Of a stretch of 64,000 nucleotides of DNA, positions 10,000 to 18,397 are shown piece after piece; within the stretch, counting starts at the first letter, position 1; every line of letters begins with the position of its first letter. Source of the DNA: Nitrospirales bacterium. Its GTDB lineage: Bacteria > Nitrospirota > Nitrospiria > Nitrospirales > UBA8639. The stretch covers positions 1-64,000 of the forward strand of contig BQIV01000016.1 in assembly GCA_021604005.1 (NCBI GenBank), read 5' to 3'. Under the pieces are notes generated by a model that made no database searches, was not told where the DNA came from, and saw only the letters and a program-made list of their open reading frames with translations. The position numbers and the translations under genes are program-made.

Positions 10000-11505
10000 A
10001 TGAACAGCATGAGAATGAGTTCTGTGCTAATGAGAATGATAGCGATTTTGATCTTGTTCGGACCTGTTAGTGTGTTCGCAGAAGATCCCGGTGATCCTGC
10101 TCGCGGTAAAACAGTTTTTAAACTCTGTTCCACATGTCATCAGGTGGGCGACACGGCCAAGAATGCCTTTGGCCCTGTCCTGAATAATGTCGTTGGTCGA
10201 AAGGCTGGCTCCTACCCCGGGTACAGCTATAGCCCCAGCCTGCAGGAAGCAAACAAAAAGGGGCTGACATGGACCGAGGACCTGATCTTTCAATGGCTGC
10301 ACGGCCCATCTGATTTCGTGAAAGACTATCTCAAGAAACCAGATGCCGCCAGCAAAATGCCAATTATGGTGGCAGATCCTCAACAGCGCCGTGACGTGAT
10401 TGCGTATCTTTCGACGCTTACGCATCAAAGCCCTCACCAAGACACCGCAGGGCATGATATGAGCATGATGCCCGCCGTCTCGAAGGATGAGAAAGATCCT
10501 GTCGATAAACTTCCAAGAGTGAAGCTCGAACTGGTTGATCCGCCATTTTTGCCCAAACATACTCAAACGACGAGCGATGAGCCAAAAGTGGTGGAGGTGG
10601 AATTAACGGTGATGGAAAAAAAGTGGGTCCTGGATGATGAGGGCACTGAAATTGTCGCCCTGACCTACAATGGATCGATCCCTGCTCCAGCCATTGTCGT
10701 TCATGAAGGTGATTATGTTGAATTAACCCTGAAGAATCCATCAACCAATATGATGGAACACAATATTGATCTTCATGCTGTCACGGGAAAATTAGGGGGA
10801 GCTGCTATTACCACCGTCACACCAGGGAATGAAGCCGTAATGCGATTTAAAGCGACCAAAACCGGCACATTCTTGTACCACTGTGCGCCTGAGGGAGTTA
10901 TGACGCCTTATCATGTGACTCATGGTATGACCGGTGTCATCGTCGTTTTGCCGCGTCAGGGGCTGACAGACGATGAAGGGAAGCCTTTGAGCTATGATCG
11001 AGCATATTATATTGGAGAAAATGAATTTTATGTGCCACGCGATGCCAAGGGAAACTTTAAGCAATATAAGTTTTCAGGAGAAGATCTGAACGATTGGGTG
11101 GAGGCGATGCGTGGGCTGGTCCCATCTCATATTGTTTTTAACGGCCGTGTGGGTGCCTTAACAGGAAAGGGTGCCATGAAGGCTAAGGTTGGTGAGCGCG
11201 TGCTCTTCATCCATAGCCAGGGAAACAGAGCTACTCAGCCACATCTCATTGGCGGTCATGCTGACTATGTCTGGGAAACGGGTTCGTTTGCCTCTCCACC
11301 ACTAAAGGACGTGCAGACCTGGTTTATTCGAGGAGGTGCTGCGGGAGCGGCATTGTACACCTTTAGACAGCCAGGGTTGTACGTGTACCTTAATCATAAT
11401 TTGATAGAAGCGGTTGTGCTTGGCGCAGCCGGACATGTGATGGTGGAAGGGGAATGGGATCACGATTTATTAAAGAGCGTCTATCACGGACCTCTAAAGA
11501 AGTAA
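10000..11505 (+). CDS. nirK: cytochrome c-fused copper nitrite reductase (NirK)
   Basis: NirK reduces nitrite to nitric oxide in the periplasm. The 501-residue precursor has a signal peptide (about 1-27), a class I cytochrome c domain with haem site CSTCH at 43-47 and a probable Met ligand in SKMPIM (about 120-123), then a two-cupredoxin NirK. Copper ligands are all visible: type 1 His254, Cys295, His305 and Met310; type 2 His259, His294 and His466. The active-site Asp257 is present, and a catalytic His lies in PHLIGGH (415-421). The haem domain is N-terminal, whereas the best-known haem-tethered NirKs carry it at the C-terminus. The start is set by GAGGAGG. It sits between P460-related genes, with no nor genes in view. 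Confidence 0.93.
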   Translation: MNSMRMSSVLMRMIAILILFGPVSVFAEDPGDPARGKTVFKLCSTCHQVGDTAKNAFGPVLNNVVGRKAGSYPGYSYSPSLQEANKKGLTWTEDLIFQWLHGPSDFVKDYLKKPDAASKMPIMVADPQQRRDVIAYLSTLTHQSPHQDTAGHDMSMMPAVSKDEKDPVDKLPRVKLELVDPPFLPKHTQTTSDEPKVVEVELTVMEKKWVLDDEGTEIVALTYNGSIPAPAIVVHEGDYVELTLKNPSTNMMEHNIDLHAVTGKLGGAAITTVTPGNEAVMRFKATKTGTFLYHCAPEGVMTPYHVTHGMTGVIVVLPRQGLTDDEGKPLSYDRAYYIGENEFYVPRDAKGNFKQYKFSGEDLNDWVEAMRGLVPSHIVFNGRVGALTGKGAMKAKVGERVLFIHSQGNRATQPHLIGGHADYVWETGSFASPPLKDVQTWFIRGGAAGAALYTFRQPGLYVYLNHNLIEAVVLGAAGHVMVEGEWDHDLLKSVYHGPLKK

Positions 11506-11630
11506 GTCGTGTGCGCCGCGGTAGTAAACGGCAAGCTTCACAAGATTGTGTAGATATGATAGTCGAGGCAGTCTGTTGATGTTTGAGGATACTGCTGTCT
11601 GTTGGGTAAATTCTAATTAAGGAGATTTTT

Positions 11631-12233
11631 ATGAAATCCATCGCTATGCCTTTACTCCTCGCGTTGTTTGTCACCATGGGAATACTGGATGTGGCTTTCG
11701 CAGAAGAGAAGAAACCGTTTGCCCCGAATGTCAATATGGATACCGGCGCTATCAGCGTCCCTGAGGATTATTATCTGTGGCCAACATTGGGGACTTGGAG
11801 CCATAGCAAAGTTGATGATGAGGGTGCAGCGGTCATTCACGAGTATCATGTGGTCTACACGCAACCAGCAACGATCGAGTATTACAAAAAGAAACGGCGA
11901 TTCCCTGACGGTGCCGTCCTCGTCAAGGAACTTCTCCATGCCGAGAGCATGTCCATGACGACGGGGCCTGTCGTTGGGCATGGTACAACTCTCAAAGGAT
12001 TCTTTGTTCTCGTGCGGGATACGAAGGGACGTTTCAAGAGTTCAGCGTTATGGGGCGACGGTTGGGGCTGGTCGTTGTTCAATCCAGATGATCTCAAAAA
12101 AACCGTTTCGAAGAACTACAAAATTGATTGTATCCCGTGTCATACACCAGCCCTCGACCTGGCGCCCCGTAATGCTAAAAAAGATGATAAATGGATTTAC
12201 ACGCTTGGGTACCCTGTTTTTCGGGAGAAGTAA
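11631..12233 (+). CDS. second cytochrome P460-family protein
   Basis: This 200-residue exported protein has a signal peptide ending near residue 24 (VAFAEE). The P460 segment EYHVVYTQPA...FPDGAVLVKELL is at about 71-102 and a single C-terminal haem site CIPCH at 167-171, followed by KKDDKWIYTLGYPVF, which matches the tail of the P460 at 6894. Overall identity to that protein is low, so the two are old paralogues rather than the recent duplication. It follows nirK by 125 bp and has a clear AAGGAG site. It probably acts on hydroxylamine, NO or a related small nitrogen compound; this is inferred from family and context. Confidence 0.85.
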   Translation: MKSIAMPLLLALFVTMGILDVAFAEEKKPFAPNVNMDTGAISVPEDYYLWPTLGTWSHSKVDDEGAAVIHEYHVVYTQPATIEYYKKKRRFPDGAVLVKELLHAESMSMTTGPVVGHGTTLKGFFVLVRDTKGRFKSSALWGDGWGWSLFNPDDLKKTVSKNYKIDCIPCHTPALDLAPRNAKKDDKWIYTLGYPVFREK

Positions 12234-12338
12234 CGTGACTTATCAAAATAGCAACCAGACCTACGTATAGATCTCAGAATTCAATGACTGAAAAAAACCG
12301 TGTTCTTGACCTTTCATATTGATGGAGCAGTAGAAAAC

Positions 12339-13117
12339 ATGAATCTCAAAAAGAGAATCCTCATGGCTGTAATAGTACTTGTTCCGAGTCTGGGTTATTC
12401 TAATGAATCATCCATTTCAGACGTGAAACGTGGCATCACACCTCATGGATATGTGTACCAACAGGACTTCATGCCCAAACAAACGCCTGAGATTGACTTG
12501 GAGAGGACCGCCATCTTTATCACCGATCCACAGAACGACTTCCTATCCGAAGGGGGTGGGGCGTGGGGGCTGGTCGGGGAGCAGGTCGTGTCGAGTAAGG
12601 TCGTGGAGCATCAAGTCCAGCTGCGTGAAACAGCAAAAGCCGTGGGAATTCCCGTTTTCTACTCACCCCACATGTATACGAAGATGGACTATAAAAATTG
12701 GAAGAGCCTGAATGCGATCGACAAGCTCATGTTCCAGCAAAAGATGTTCATTAAGGGCACGTGGGGGCACGAGTTTCATCCCAAGCTCAAGCCCGATGAC
12801 AACACGATCGTCATGAATCCACACAAGGGACGAGCAACTTCTGGGCTGGTGACGCTGTGATTCAATTGCGGGAATACGGCATTGAGACGATCATCATGGC
12901 AGGGATGTCCGCAAATTTGTGCGTGGAGTCGCATACCAGAGATGCCATTGAAAATGGTTTTGATGTCATCATCGTGGCGGATGCCACAGCCGGAGCCGGC
13001 CCCTACTCCAAGAAAGCAGCGCTCATCAATTATGAATACATTGCACACGAAGTGGTCACCACCGATCAAATCATCAAGCGACTGCATCAAGCAAAGAAAG
13101 CGAGAGATGCTAAATAG
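12339..13117 (+). pseudogene. exported isochorismatase-like cysteine hydrolase, split by a frameshift
   Basis: The frames 12339-12860 and about 12830-13117 are two parts of one isochorismatase-fold hydrolase of about 260 residues. Family features are the first-strand Asp motif AIFITDPQNDF, a Lys-bearing KGTWGHEF segment, and the nucleophile-Cys region MAGMSANLCVESHTRDA. The break is at about 12828-12845, where one missing base changes NFWAGDAVIQL into an early stop; the next frame restores it exactly. An N-terminal signal (LMAVIVLVPSLGYSN) is unusual, since most relatives are cytosolic. All catalytic regions survive, so an assembly indel is as likely as real inactivation. Confidence 0.75.
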
Positions 13118-13150
13118 TTTTGAAAAATGAAGCTGTCTTGAAAACATGTA

Positions 13151-13184
13151 GTCACGAGGGATTCGAAAAATTATCCTACGTGAC
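13151..13184 (+). terminator. imperfect hairpin after the cysteine-hydrolase gene
   Basis: GTCACGAGGGAT (13151-13162) pairs with ATCCTACGTGAC (13173-13184) at 10 of 12 positions around a 10-nt loop. There is no T-run, so this may be a weak or Rho-assisted terminator or simply a hairpin. Confidence 0.35.
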
Positions 13185-13232
13185 ATCTCGACAATCCTCT
13201 CTATGGAAGTTCGTCAGTGCAGAGGGTTTGAG

Positions 13233-13246
13233 GGAAGTTCTGTTGC
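13233..13246 (+). promoter_or_regulatory. weak sigma-54 (-24/-12) candidate before the barrel gene
   Basis: GG (13233-13234) and GC (13245-13246) are separated by exactly 10 bp, and the -12 half reads TTGCT, a full match. The -24 half (GGGAAG) is poor. It would place a transcript start about 50 bp upstream of the barrel gene. No GTTAAC-type upstream repeats are present. Confidence 0.25.
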
Positions 13247-13308
13247 TGTGCAGTCAAAGCCGGGTTGCAGGTTAGGTCATGCTCTTGAGGGAGGAAAGGG
13301 ATGTCGAA

Positions 13309-14307
13309 ATGAAATTACGCCTTGTCATTGGGTGCAGACTGACCCTTCTGGTTTTACTTATTATGGGCACTCCGGCTTGGGCTGAATGGAAGGTTGAAGG
13401 TGAGGGCAATGTGTTTTATACCGATGATGTTGCGCTTTTCTCCGCGTCACAACGATTGTCCTTGCAGGAAGATCCCACCCAACCGGTGATTGATACTACC
13501 GATCAGGGTGACGATGTGGTCTTTGAACCGGCCATATCACTCGGCCGATCCTTTCAACCGTCCTGGGGCGATGTGGAACTGACCGTCAGAGCCCAAGGGT
13601 ACGTGTTCGCGGACCACTCTGAGTTTAACCATGGCACCTACGGGGCACAGATCACGCAAGCCCTTCCTGCGGAGACACTTCTCCGCTTGCGGTACCATTA
13701 CGGCCCTAACTTATTTGTGGGTAAGAATAGGGAAAAGCGAACCGGGAATGAACTCTTGGTGGAAGAACGAGTTACGACTCATTTTGGAACCGCAGAGCTT
13801 GAACACGATGTTCGTGAAACCCTTATGGTTCGCTTGCTAGGCCGTTATGGACACCGCTCGTATAACCAAGTTTTCAAACAACGAGACACCAACTTTTGGA
13901 CGGTGGGTACTCATGCCATATGGGAAATTATCCCGGGGGTTGAACTTGTTTTGGGCTATCATTACGAACGAACACTGGCCGATGGACGAAAAAGGCCTGA
14001 ACTTGAGGACGATATTTCTTCATTTATTCATTATGTCGTCGCAGAGCTAGAAGTGGAGGTAACAGAAAAAACCGCGGTCAAGCTTGCCTTTGACTTCGAA
14101 CGAACAAACTATACAACAGGGATTCCTGATGATGAGCGCCGGGATGGGAGCGAAAACATCTATCAGGGGGAGATTGAAGTGCGTCATGCCATTCACGAGA
14201 ACATTGATCTTTTGGTTGCGTATCTACGGGGACAGAGAAAATTCAGCTTTGAAGACCGTCAGGCGATCATCAATACGGTATGGATAGGCAGTGCGTTCCG
14301 ATTTTGA
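13309..14307 (+). CDS. outer-membrane beta-barrel protein, paralogue 1
   Basis: The 332-residue product has a signal peptide ending TPAWAEW (about residue 24). It then shows dense alternating beta-strand sequence and a C-terminal strand ending in Phe (WIGSAFRF), the recognition signal for the outer-membrane barrel assembly machinery. I do not recognise a named family. Conserved motifs shared with the paralogue at 55854-56866 include SLQEDPTQPVID, RLRYHYGPNLF and GRYGHRSYN. A third, fragmentary copy survives at 16768-16863. One copy sits with P460/NirK genes and one with periplasmic cytochromes and rhodanese genes, so it could be a porin or assembly platform for periplasmic redox proteins; this is speculation. 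Confidence 0.75.
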   Translation: MKLRLVIGCRLTLLVLLIMGTPAWAEWKVEGEGNVFYTDDVALFSASQRLSLQEDPTQPVIDTTDQGDDVVFEPAISLGRSFQPSWGDVELTVRAQGYVFADHSEFNHGTYGAQITQALPAETLLRLRYHYGPNLFVGKNREKRTGNELLVEERVTTHFGTAELEHDVRETLMVRLLGRYGHRSYNQVFKQRDTNFWTVGTHAIWEIIPGVELVLGYHYERTLADGRKRPELEDDISSFIHYVVAELEVEVTEKTAVKLAFDFERTNYTTGIPDDERRDGSENIYQGEIEVRHAIHENIDLLVAYLRGQRKFSFEDRQAIINTVWIGSAFRF

Positions 14308-14328
14308 CAAAAACGATAAGAGAAAACC

Positions 14329-14535
14329 AATGAACCCTAGTCTAACAAAGGCGCTATTGGTGGCGTTGCCGGGACAGTCGCCATGACGATGAAGTTGGTG
14401 CCCCCCGCTCATGCTTGGGAAACCCCTGGATGTTGCCCACAATTGGCAGCAGTCGTTTGTTAAGGATGATAGGGTCTTGACCTAATATGACCCTTGTCCT
14501 CAGAGGAGCCACACCGGGCCGAGGAGACTAGAGTG
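14329..14535 (+). pseudogene. degenerate cytochrome P460 copy (ends only)
   Basis: This stretch keeps a signal-peptide-like start (MNPSLTKALLVAL, then after a frameshift a segment ending PPAHAWE). It then jumps to sequence matching the 3' end of the P460 at 6894. QSFVKDDRVLT, a stop, and YDP correspond to the intact AFAKDDWVFTQYYP. The haem motif is lost (DVAH in place of CNICH), and about 450 bp of the middle are missing. Non-coding sequence after it (AGAGTGAAG, then GAGAACCCAGATA) also matches the P460-to-secreted-protein spacer at about 7520-7545. It is therefore part of a segmental duplication that has decayed. Confidence 0.75.
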
Positions 14536-14598
14536 AAGAAGGAGAACCCAGATAAGGCAGGCAAAAACGGACAACCTTCATCATCAAGGAGGTGTGTG

Positions 14599-14988
14599 AT
14601 GAATAAATTTTTTATAGCAACTTGTCTTGGCTTTGTTCTACTTACTGGAGGGATAGCCTGGAGTGGGGGAGTCGCAAGTACGCACCATGATGCCGTTCAA
14701 AAAGCGATGAAGCAACATATCCAAGGGCTGACCGAATTGAACGGCAATGGCACATATCCGGTGTTTGACCCTGAAACTCGGTCGCTCGTTCAACTGGAAT
14801 TTAAGGAGCTTCATGACAGTGTGGAGCTCAAGGGAAGAACGAATCAGTATTTTGTGAGCTGTGCCGACTTCGTCGCTCCCGATGGCACACTCTATGATCT
14901 CGACTTCTTCGTCTCGACGAAACATGGCGTGGTCGCCGCACTGGTACATTCAAAAAATGGGGTACATACAGACTATAACATTCGTTAA
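14599..14988 (+). CDS. small secreted protein of unknown function, paralogue B
   Basis: This 129-residue protein is the intact product of the duplicated segment. It shares with paralogue A (7591) the N-terminus MNKFF.ATCLG, the core YFVSCADFVA.DGTLYDLDFF and the C-terminus ALVHSKNGVH. Differences are mostly conservative (Ile/Val, Lys/Glu surface changes), so this copy seems to be under selection while the P460 and propeller pieces beside it have decayed. The start at 14599 is fixed by AAGGAGG. Its function is unknown. Confidence 0.75.
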   Translation: MNKFFIATCLGFVLLTGGIAWSGGVASTHHDAVQKAMKQHIQGLTELNGNGTYPVFDPETRSLVQLEFKELHDSVELKGRTNQYFVSCADFVAPDGTLYDLDFFVSTKHGVVAALVHSKNGVHTDYNIR

Positions 14989-15040
14989 ATGGTACGGCGC
15001 ACAGTTGATTAATTGAGAAGTGTATCATGATTGGACGTTC

Positions 15041-15085
15041 TTCGAGAGAGTGGGGGCTAAATGTTTAGGGGGACATAAGCGATTC
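15041..15085 (+). repeat. duplicated leader of the beta-propeller gene (non-coding copy)
   Basis: Sequence from TTCGAGAGAGTGGGGG onward matches 8234-8272, the leader and ribosome-binding region of the propeller gene (TTCGACAGAGTGGGGA there), over about 35 bp with few changes. No propeller coding sequence follows. This marks the right edge of the duplicated block. Confidence 0.65.
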
Positions 15086-15271
15086 AGTCGCAAATAGCAA
15101 AACTGTGAAAAACTATACAGGTCTTCATCTCGTCCCAGGGGAGAAAACCTCAGCAACATTGACCATTTTAGTTGCAGCATCAGAGAGAAATTCGCCTTTT
15201 TTCTTCCAAAAATTTTTTTGCGACAAAACCAAATAACGTTGGGCTTTGTCTCATCAAGGGAGAGATACACC

Positions 15272-16726
15272 ATGAGTGACAAAAAGAAGTTTACTACCAA
15301 CGCAGGCTGTCCCGTCGTGGATAACCAGAACGTGATGACTGCCGGCCCCCGGGGGCCCATGCTGCTCCAGGACGCATGGTTTCTCGAGAAGCTCGGTCAT
15401 TTCGACCGCGAGGTGATCCCTGAGCGTCGGATGCACGCCAAGGGATCGGGTGCGTACGGGACGTTCACGGTCACCCACGACATCAGCAAGTACACACGCG
15501 CGGATCTGTTTTCGAAGATCGGGAAGCAGACCGAATTGTTCGTTCGCTTTTCGACGGTCGCCGGTGAACGAGGTGCGGCGGACGCTGAGCGCGATATCCG
15601 CGGCTTTGCGATCAAGTTCTACACGGCTGAGGGGAATTGGGATCTGGTCGGAAACAACACGCCGGTCTTCTTTCTGCGAGATCCACTCAAGTTCGTCGAT
15701 CTCAATCACGCCGTGAAACGCGACCCGAAGACGAATCTCCGAAGCGCGTCGAACAACTGGGATTTCTGGACTCTTCTCCCAGAAGCGCTGCACCAGATCA
15801 CGATGACCATGAGCGACCGTGGCATTCCAGCGACCTATCGGCATATGCACGGCTTCGGAAGCCACACCTTCAGTCTGATCAATGCGAAGGGCGAGCGGCA
15901 CTGGGTGAAATTCCATTTTCGAACGCAACAGGGTATCCGGAACCTTAGCGACAAGGAGGCCACGGAGCTGATCGGGCGCGACCGCGAGAGCCACCAGCGC
16001 GATCTCTTCAAGAGTATCGAGAAGGGAGACCATCCTCGCTGGACGATGTTCATCCAGGTGATGCCCGAGAAGGAAGCCGCGACCTGTCCCTACAACCCCT
16101 TTGATCTAACGAAGGTCTGGTCCCACAAGGACTATCCACCGATCGAGGTGGGCACCTTAGAGCTCAACCGCAATCCGGAGAACTATTTCGCCGAGGTCGA
16201 GCAGTCTGCCTTCAACCCTGCCAACTCCGTGCCGGGAATCGGATTCTCACCGGACAAGATGCTTCAGGGCAGACTCTTCTCGTATGGTGATACCCAGCGT
16301 TACCGGTTGGGTGTGAACCATTCATCTATTCCGGTGAATGCACCTCGTTGCCCGGTTCATGCCTTTCACCGTGATGGCGCCATGCGAACCGATGGAAACC
16401 ATGGCGCAACGCTCAGCTACGAGCCGAACAGCTACGGCGAGTGGCAGGAGCAGTCCGATTTCTCGGAGCCGCCGCTCTCGCTCGAAGGGGCAGCCGACCA
16501 CTGGAATCACCGCGCGGACGACGACTATTACTCGCAGCCCCGTGCCTTGTTCCAGCTGTTGAGCGATGCAGAAAAGCAGGTCTTGTTCGAGAACACCGCG
16601 CGCGCCATGGGAGACTCCCCCGACGAAGTGAAGATCCGGCACATTCACAACTGCGCGAAGGCCGCCCCGGCTTATGGCGAAGGTGTCGCCAAGGCACTGG
16701 GTATCCCGATGAGCGAGGTACATTGA
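15272..16726 (+). CDS. monofunctional haem catalase
   Basis: This is a typical small-subunit catalase of 484 residues that dismutates hydrogen peroxide. The distal His is at about 55 ([12 protein letters not shown]), the distal Asn region is [11 protein letters not shown], and the proximal Tyr lies in [12 protein letters not shown]. The frame is open upstream, but AAGGGAGAG followed by ATG at 15272 sets the start; there is no signal peptide. Base composition differs from its neighbours: I counted 40/60 G+C at 15541-15600 and 36/60 at 16501-16560, against 29/60 at 14041-14100. It lies between two duplication scars, suggesting acquisition by transfer into a rearranged site. Peroxide defence fits a cell rich in haem and Fe-S proteins. 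Confidence 0.95.
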   Translation: MSDKKKFTTNAGCPVVDNQNVMTAGPRGPMLLQDAWFLEKLGHFDREVIPERRMHAKGSGAYGTFTVTHDISKYTRADLFSKIGKQTELFVRFSTVAGERGAADAERDIRGFAIKFYTAEGNWDLVGNNTPVFFLRDPLKFVDLNHAVKRDPKTNLRSASNNWDFWTLLPEALHQITMTMSDRGIPATYRHMHGFGSHTFSLINAKGERHWVKFHFRTQQGIRNLSDKEATELIGRDRESHQRDLFKSIEKGDHPRWTMFIQVMPEKEAATCPYNPFDLTKVWSHKDYPPIEVGTLELNRNPENYFAEVEQSAFNPANSVPGIGFSPDKMLQGRLFSYGDTQRYRLGVNHSSIPVNAPRCPVHAFHRDGAMRTDGNHGATLSYEPNSYGEWQEQSDFSEPPLSLEGAADHWNHRADDDYYSQPRALFQLLSDAEKQVLFENTARAMGDSPDEVKIRHIHNCAKAAPAYGEGVAKALGIPMSEVH

Positions 16727-16767
16727 GGAGACGAGAGCAATGGCATCAATAGAACTCCCCGTACCAA

Positions 16768-16863
16768 TACTCGATTGGAGCACACGAGCAGCGAAAATTT
16801 ACCTTTAAGCTGAGCACAGTCTTCGTGGATACCGTCTGGATCGGCAGCGCCTTTCGATTTTGA
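16768..16863 (+). pseudogene. C-terminal scar of a third outer-membrane barrel gene
   Basis: In one frame this stretch encodes QRKFTFKLS and then DTVWIGSAFRF followed by a stop. The last 26 residues of the barrel protein at 13309 read GQRKFSFEDRQ...NTVWIGSAFRF. DNA identity is moderate, so this comes from a diverged copy rather than a recent repeat. No start or upstream barrel sequence is present. It directly follows the catalase gene. Confidence 0.7.
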
Positions 16864-17031
16864 AGGCAGTTCCTCAGGGGAGTTCCAGGAATCCAATTTC
16901 TAATGAAAGGCTGGCTCGTTTGATTCGTTTAACCCGTGGTTCTCTCAATTGAACAATCTTCCTCTTTTCGCATGGATGACGTTGTTGTTCTAATTTTCGG
17001 CTGGGGCTCTTTCGTCTATTTGCTGAGCTGT

Positions 17032-18376
17032 ATGACTGACAGAGCTGACATTCTTGATGTAAAGGGCTGCCGTAAGGATCTGATTGGCTGCCAGGATTGT
17101 GGGCATATCTTTGATAAGCCTGCTTGCCAACATGGCGACGAGTTAAGTTGTCAGCATTGCGGTGCCTCGTTATTCATGCTTCGTCAAAATTGGCTTCCGA
17201 AGCTGACGGCATTGACTCTGACAGGAATCATTTTATTTCCCGTACCCCTTTCGTTTCCGTTTCTTGGATTGGAGGCTGCAGGGCAAACGCAGACCAGTCA
17301 TTTATTAAGTAGTGTGAGAGCACTCTTTGAGCGAGAACAATTTTTGTTAAGTGCTCTCATATTTATGACGATTTTTCTGTCTCCCTTATTGGAGCTTGTC
17401 GGGCTTTCTTATGTGCTGGCATCGCGATTACTGAATTATCGCTTTCCGAGGTTGAGGGACGTGCTCCGCTTCCTTTTTTGGATCCGCCCCTGGAATTATG
17501 ATGGAAATTCTTTTTTTAGGTATGTTGGTGACCACGATAAAGTTGCAGGGCCTCGCGGAATTGCAGATAGGTGTTGGTGTGTGGGCTTTTGCCGCCTTAG
17601 TCATCGTTCTAACGGCGAGCCATTTGCAACTCAGTCGAGAAGATCTTTGGGAATGGGTCAAAGAAGAAAATTACTATGGTGTGCAAAAGGATGTTTCATC
17701 GGAGAATTATGAAGAGGAGTTGGTTTCTTGCCATAATTGTCGTGCGCTAGTGGCGAGTTCCTTGATAGAGGCTGACGCCCACTGCCCTCGTTGTCAGTCC
17801 TCGTTGCATTTTCGTCTACCAGAAAGCTACCAACGTACGCTCGCGTTATTGATCGCAGGGGCGGTGTTGTACATTCCGGCCAATACGCTGCCTATTATGA
17901 CCACGACCCAGTTTGGCGTGACGACCTCAAACACAATTTTTTCTGGGGTAGTCCATTTGCTTGAAACCGGCAGTTTCCTGATCGCGGGAGTCGTATTTGT
18001 CGCCAGTATGGTTGTCCCTCTGGCGAAATTTCTCGGGATGGCCTATTTGCTGTGGGTTGTGAAGTATCCTGGCATCGGAAATCCTCGTCAGCAGACAGCC
18101 CTCTATCGGTTGATCGAGCTTGTCGGGTGCTGGTCAATGGTCGATGTCTTTGTGGTGGCGTTGTTGGTGGCCCTGGTTCAATTTGGGGTGTTCACCTCTG
18201 TTGAACCAGAATTAGCGATTCTGTGTTTCGGTGCAGTCGTGGTGCTCACGATGCTCGCAGCAGAAACATTTGACCCGCGATTAATTTGGGATGCGTATCA
18301 TCGTGCAGAAGTGCCCAAAGGGCAACGTGGCCATGAACAGACATCGATAAGTGGAGAGATGGGACGAACAACCTGA
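17032..18376 (+). pseudogene. pqiA: PqiA-family membrane protein, split by a frameshift
   Basis: PqiA is the inner-membrane partner of the PqiABC lipid-transport system. Two frames (17032-17712 and 17498-18376) together encode the normal double repeat: a zinc-ribbon-like CxxC...CxxC segment plus four membrane helices, twice (CQDCGH...CQHCGA and CHNCRA...CPRCQS). The first frame should run from RDVLRFLFWIRPWN straight into MMEILFLGMLVTT. One extra T in the AATT at about 17496 shifts it. All domains are intact on either side, so this may be a sequencing or assembly error. pqiB follows 21 bp after the stop. The 5' start is uncertain because no good ribosome-binding site precedes 17032. Confidence 0.8.
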
Positions 18377-18397
18377 ATTCGAGGAAAGGCCTCATGC

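Noticed and set aside
15254-16033. Large minus-strand open frame inside the catalase gene
   Set aside because: GC-rich codons create a long antisense frame; the sense strand is an unmistakable catalase.
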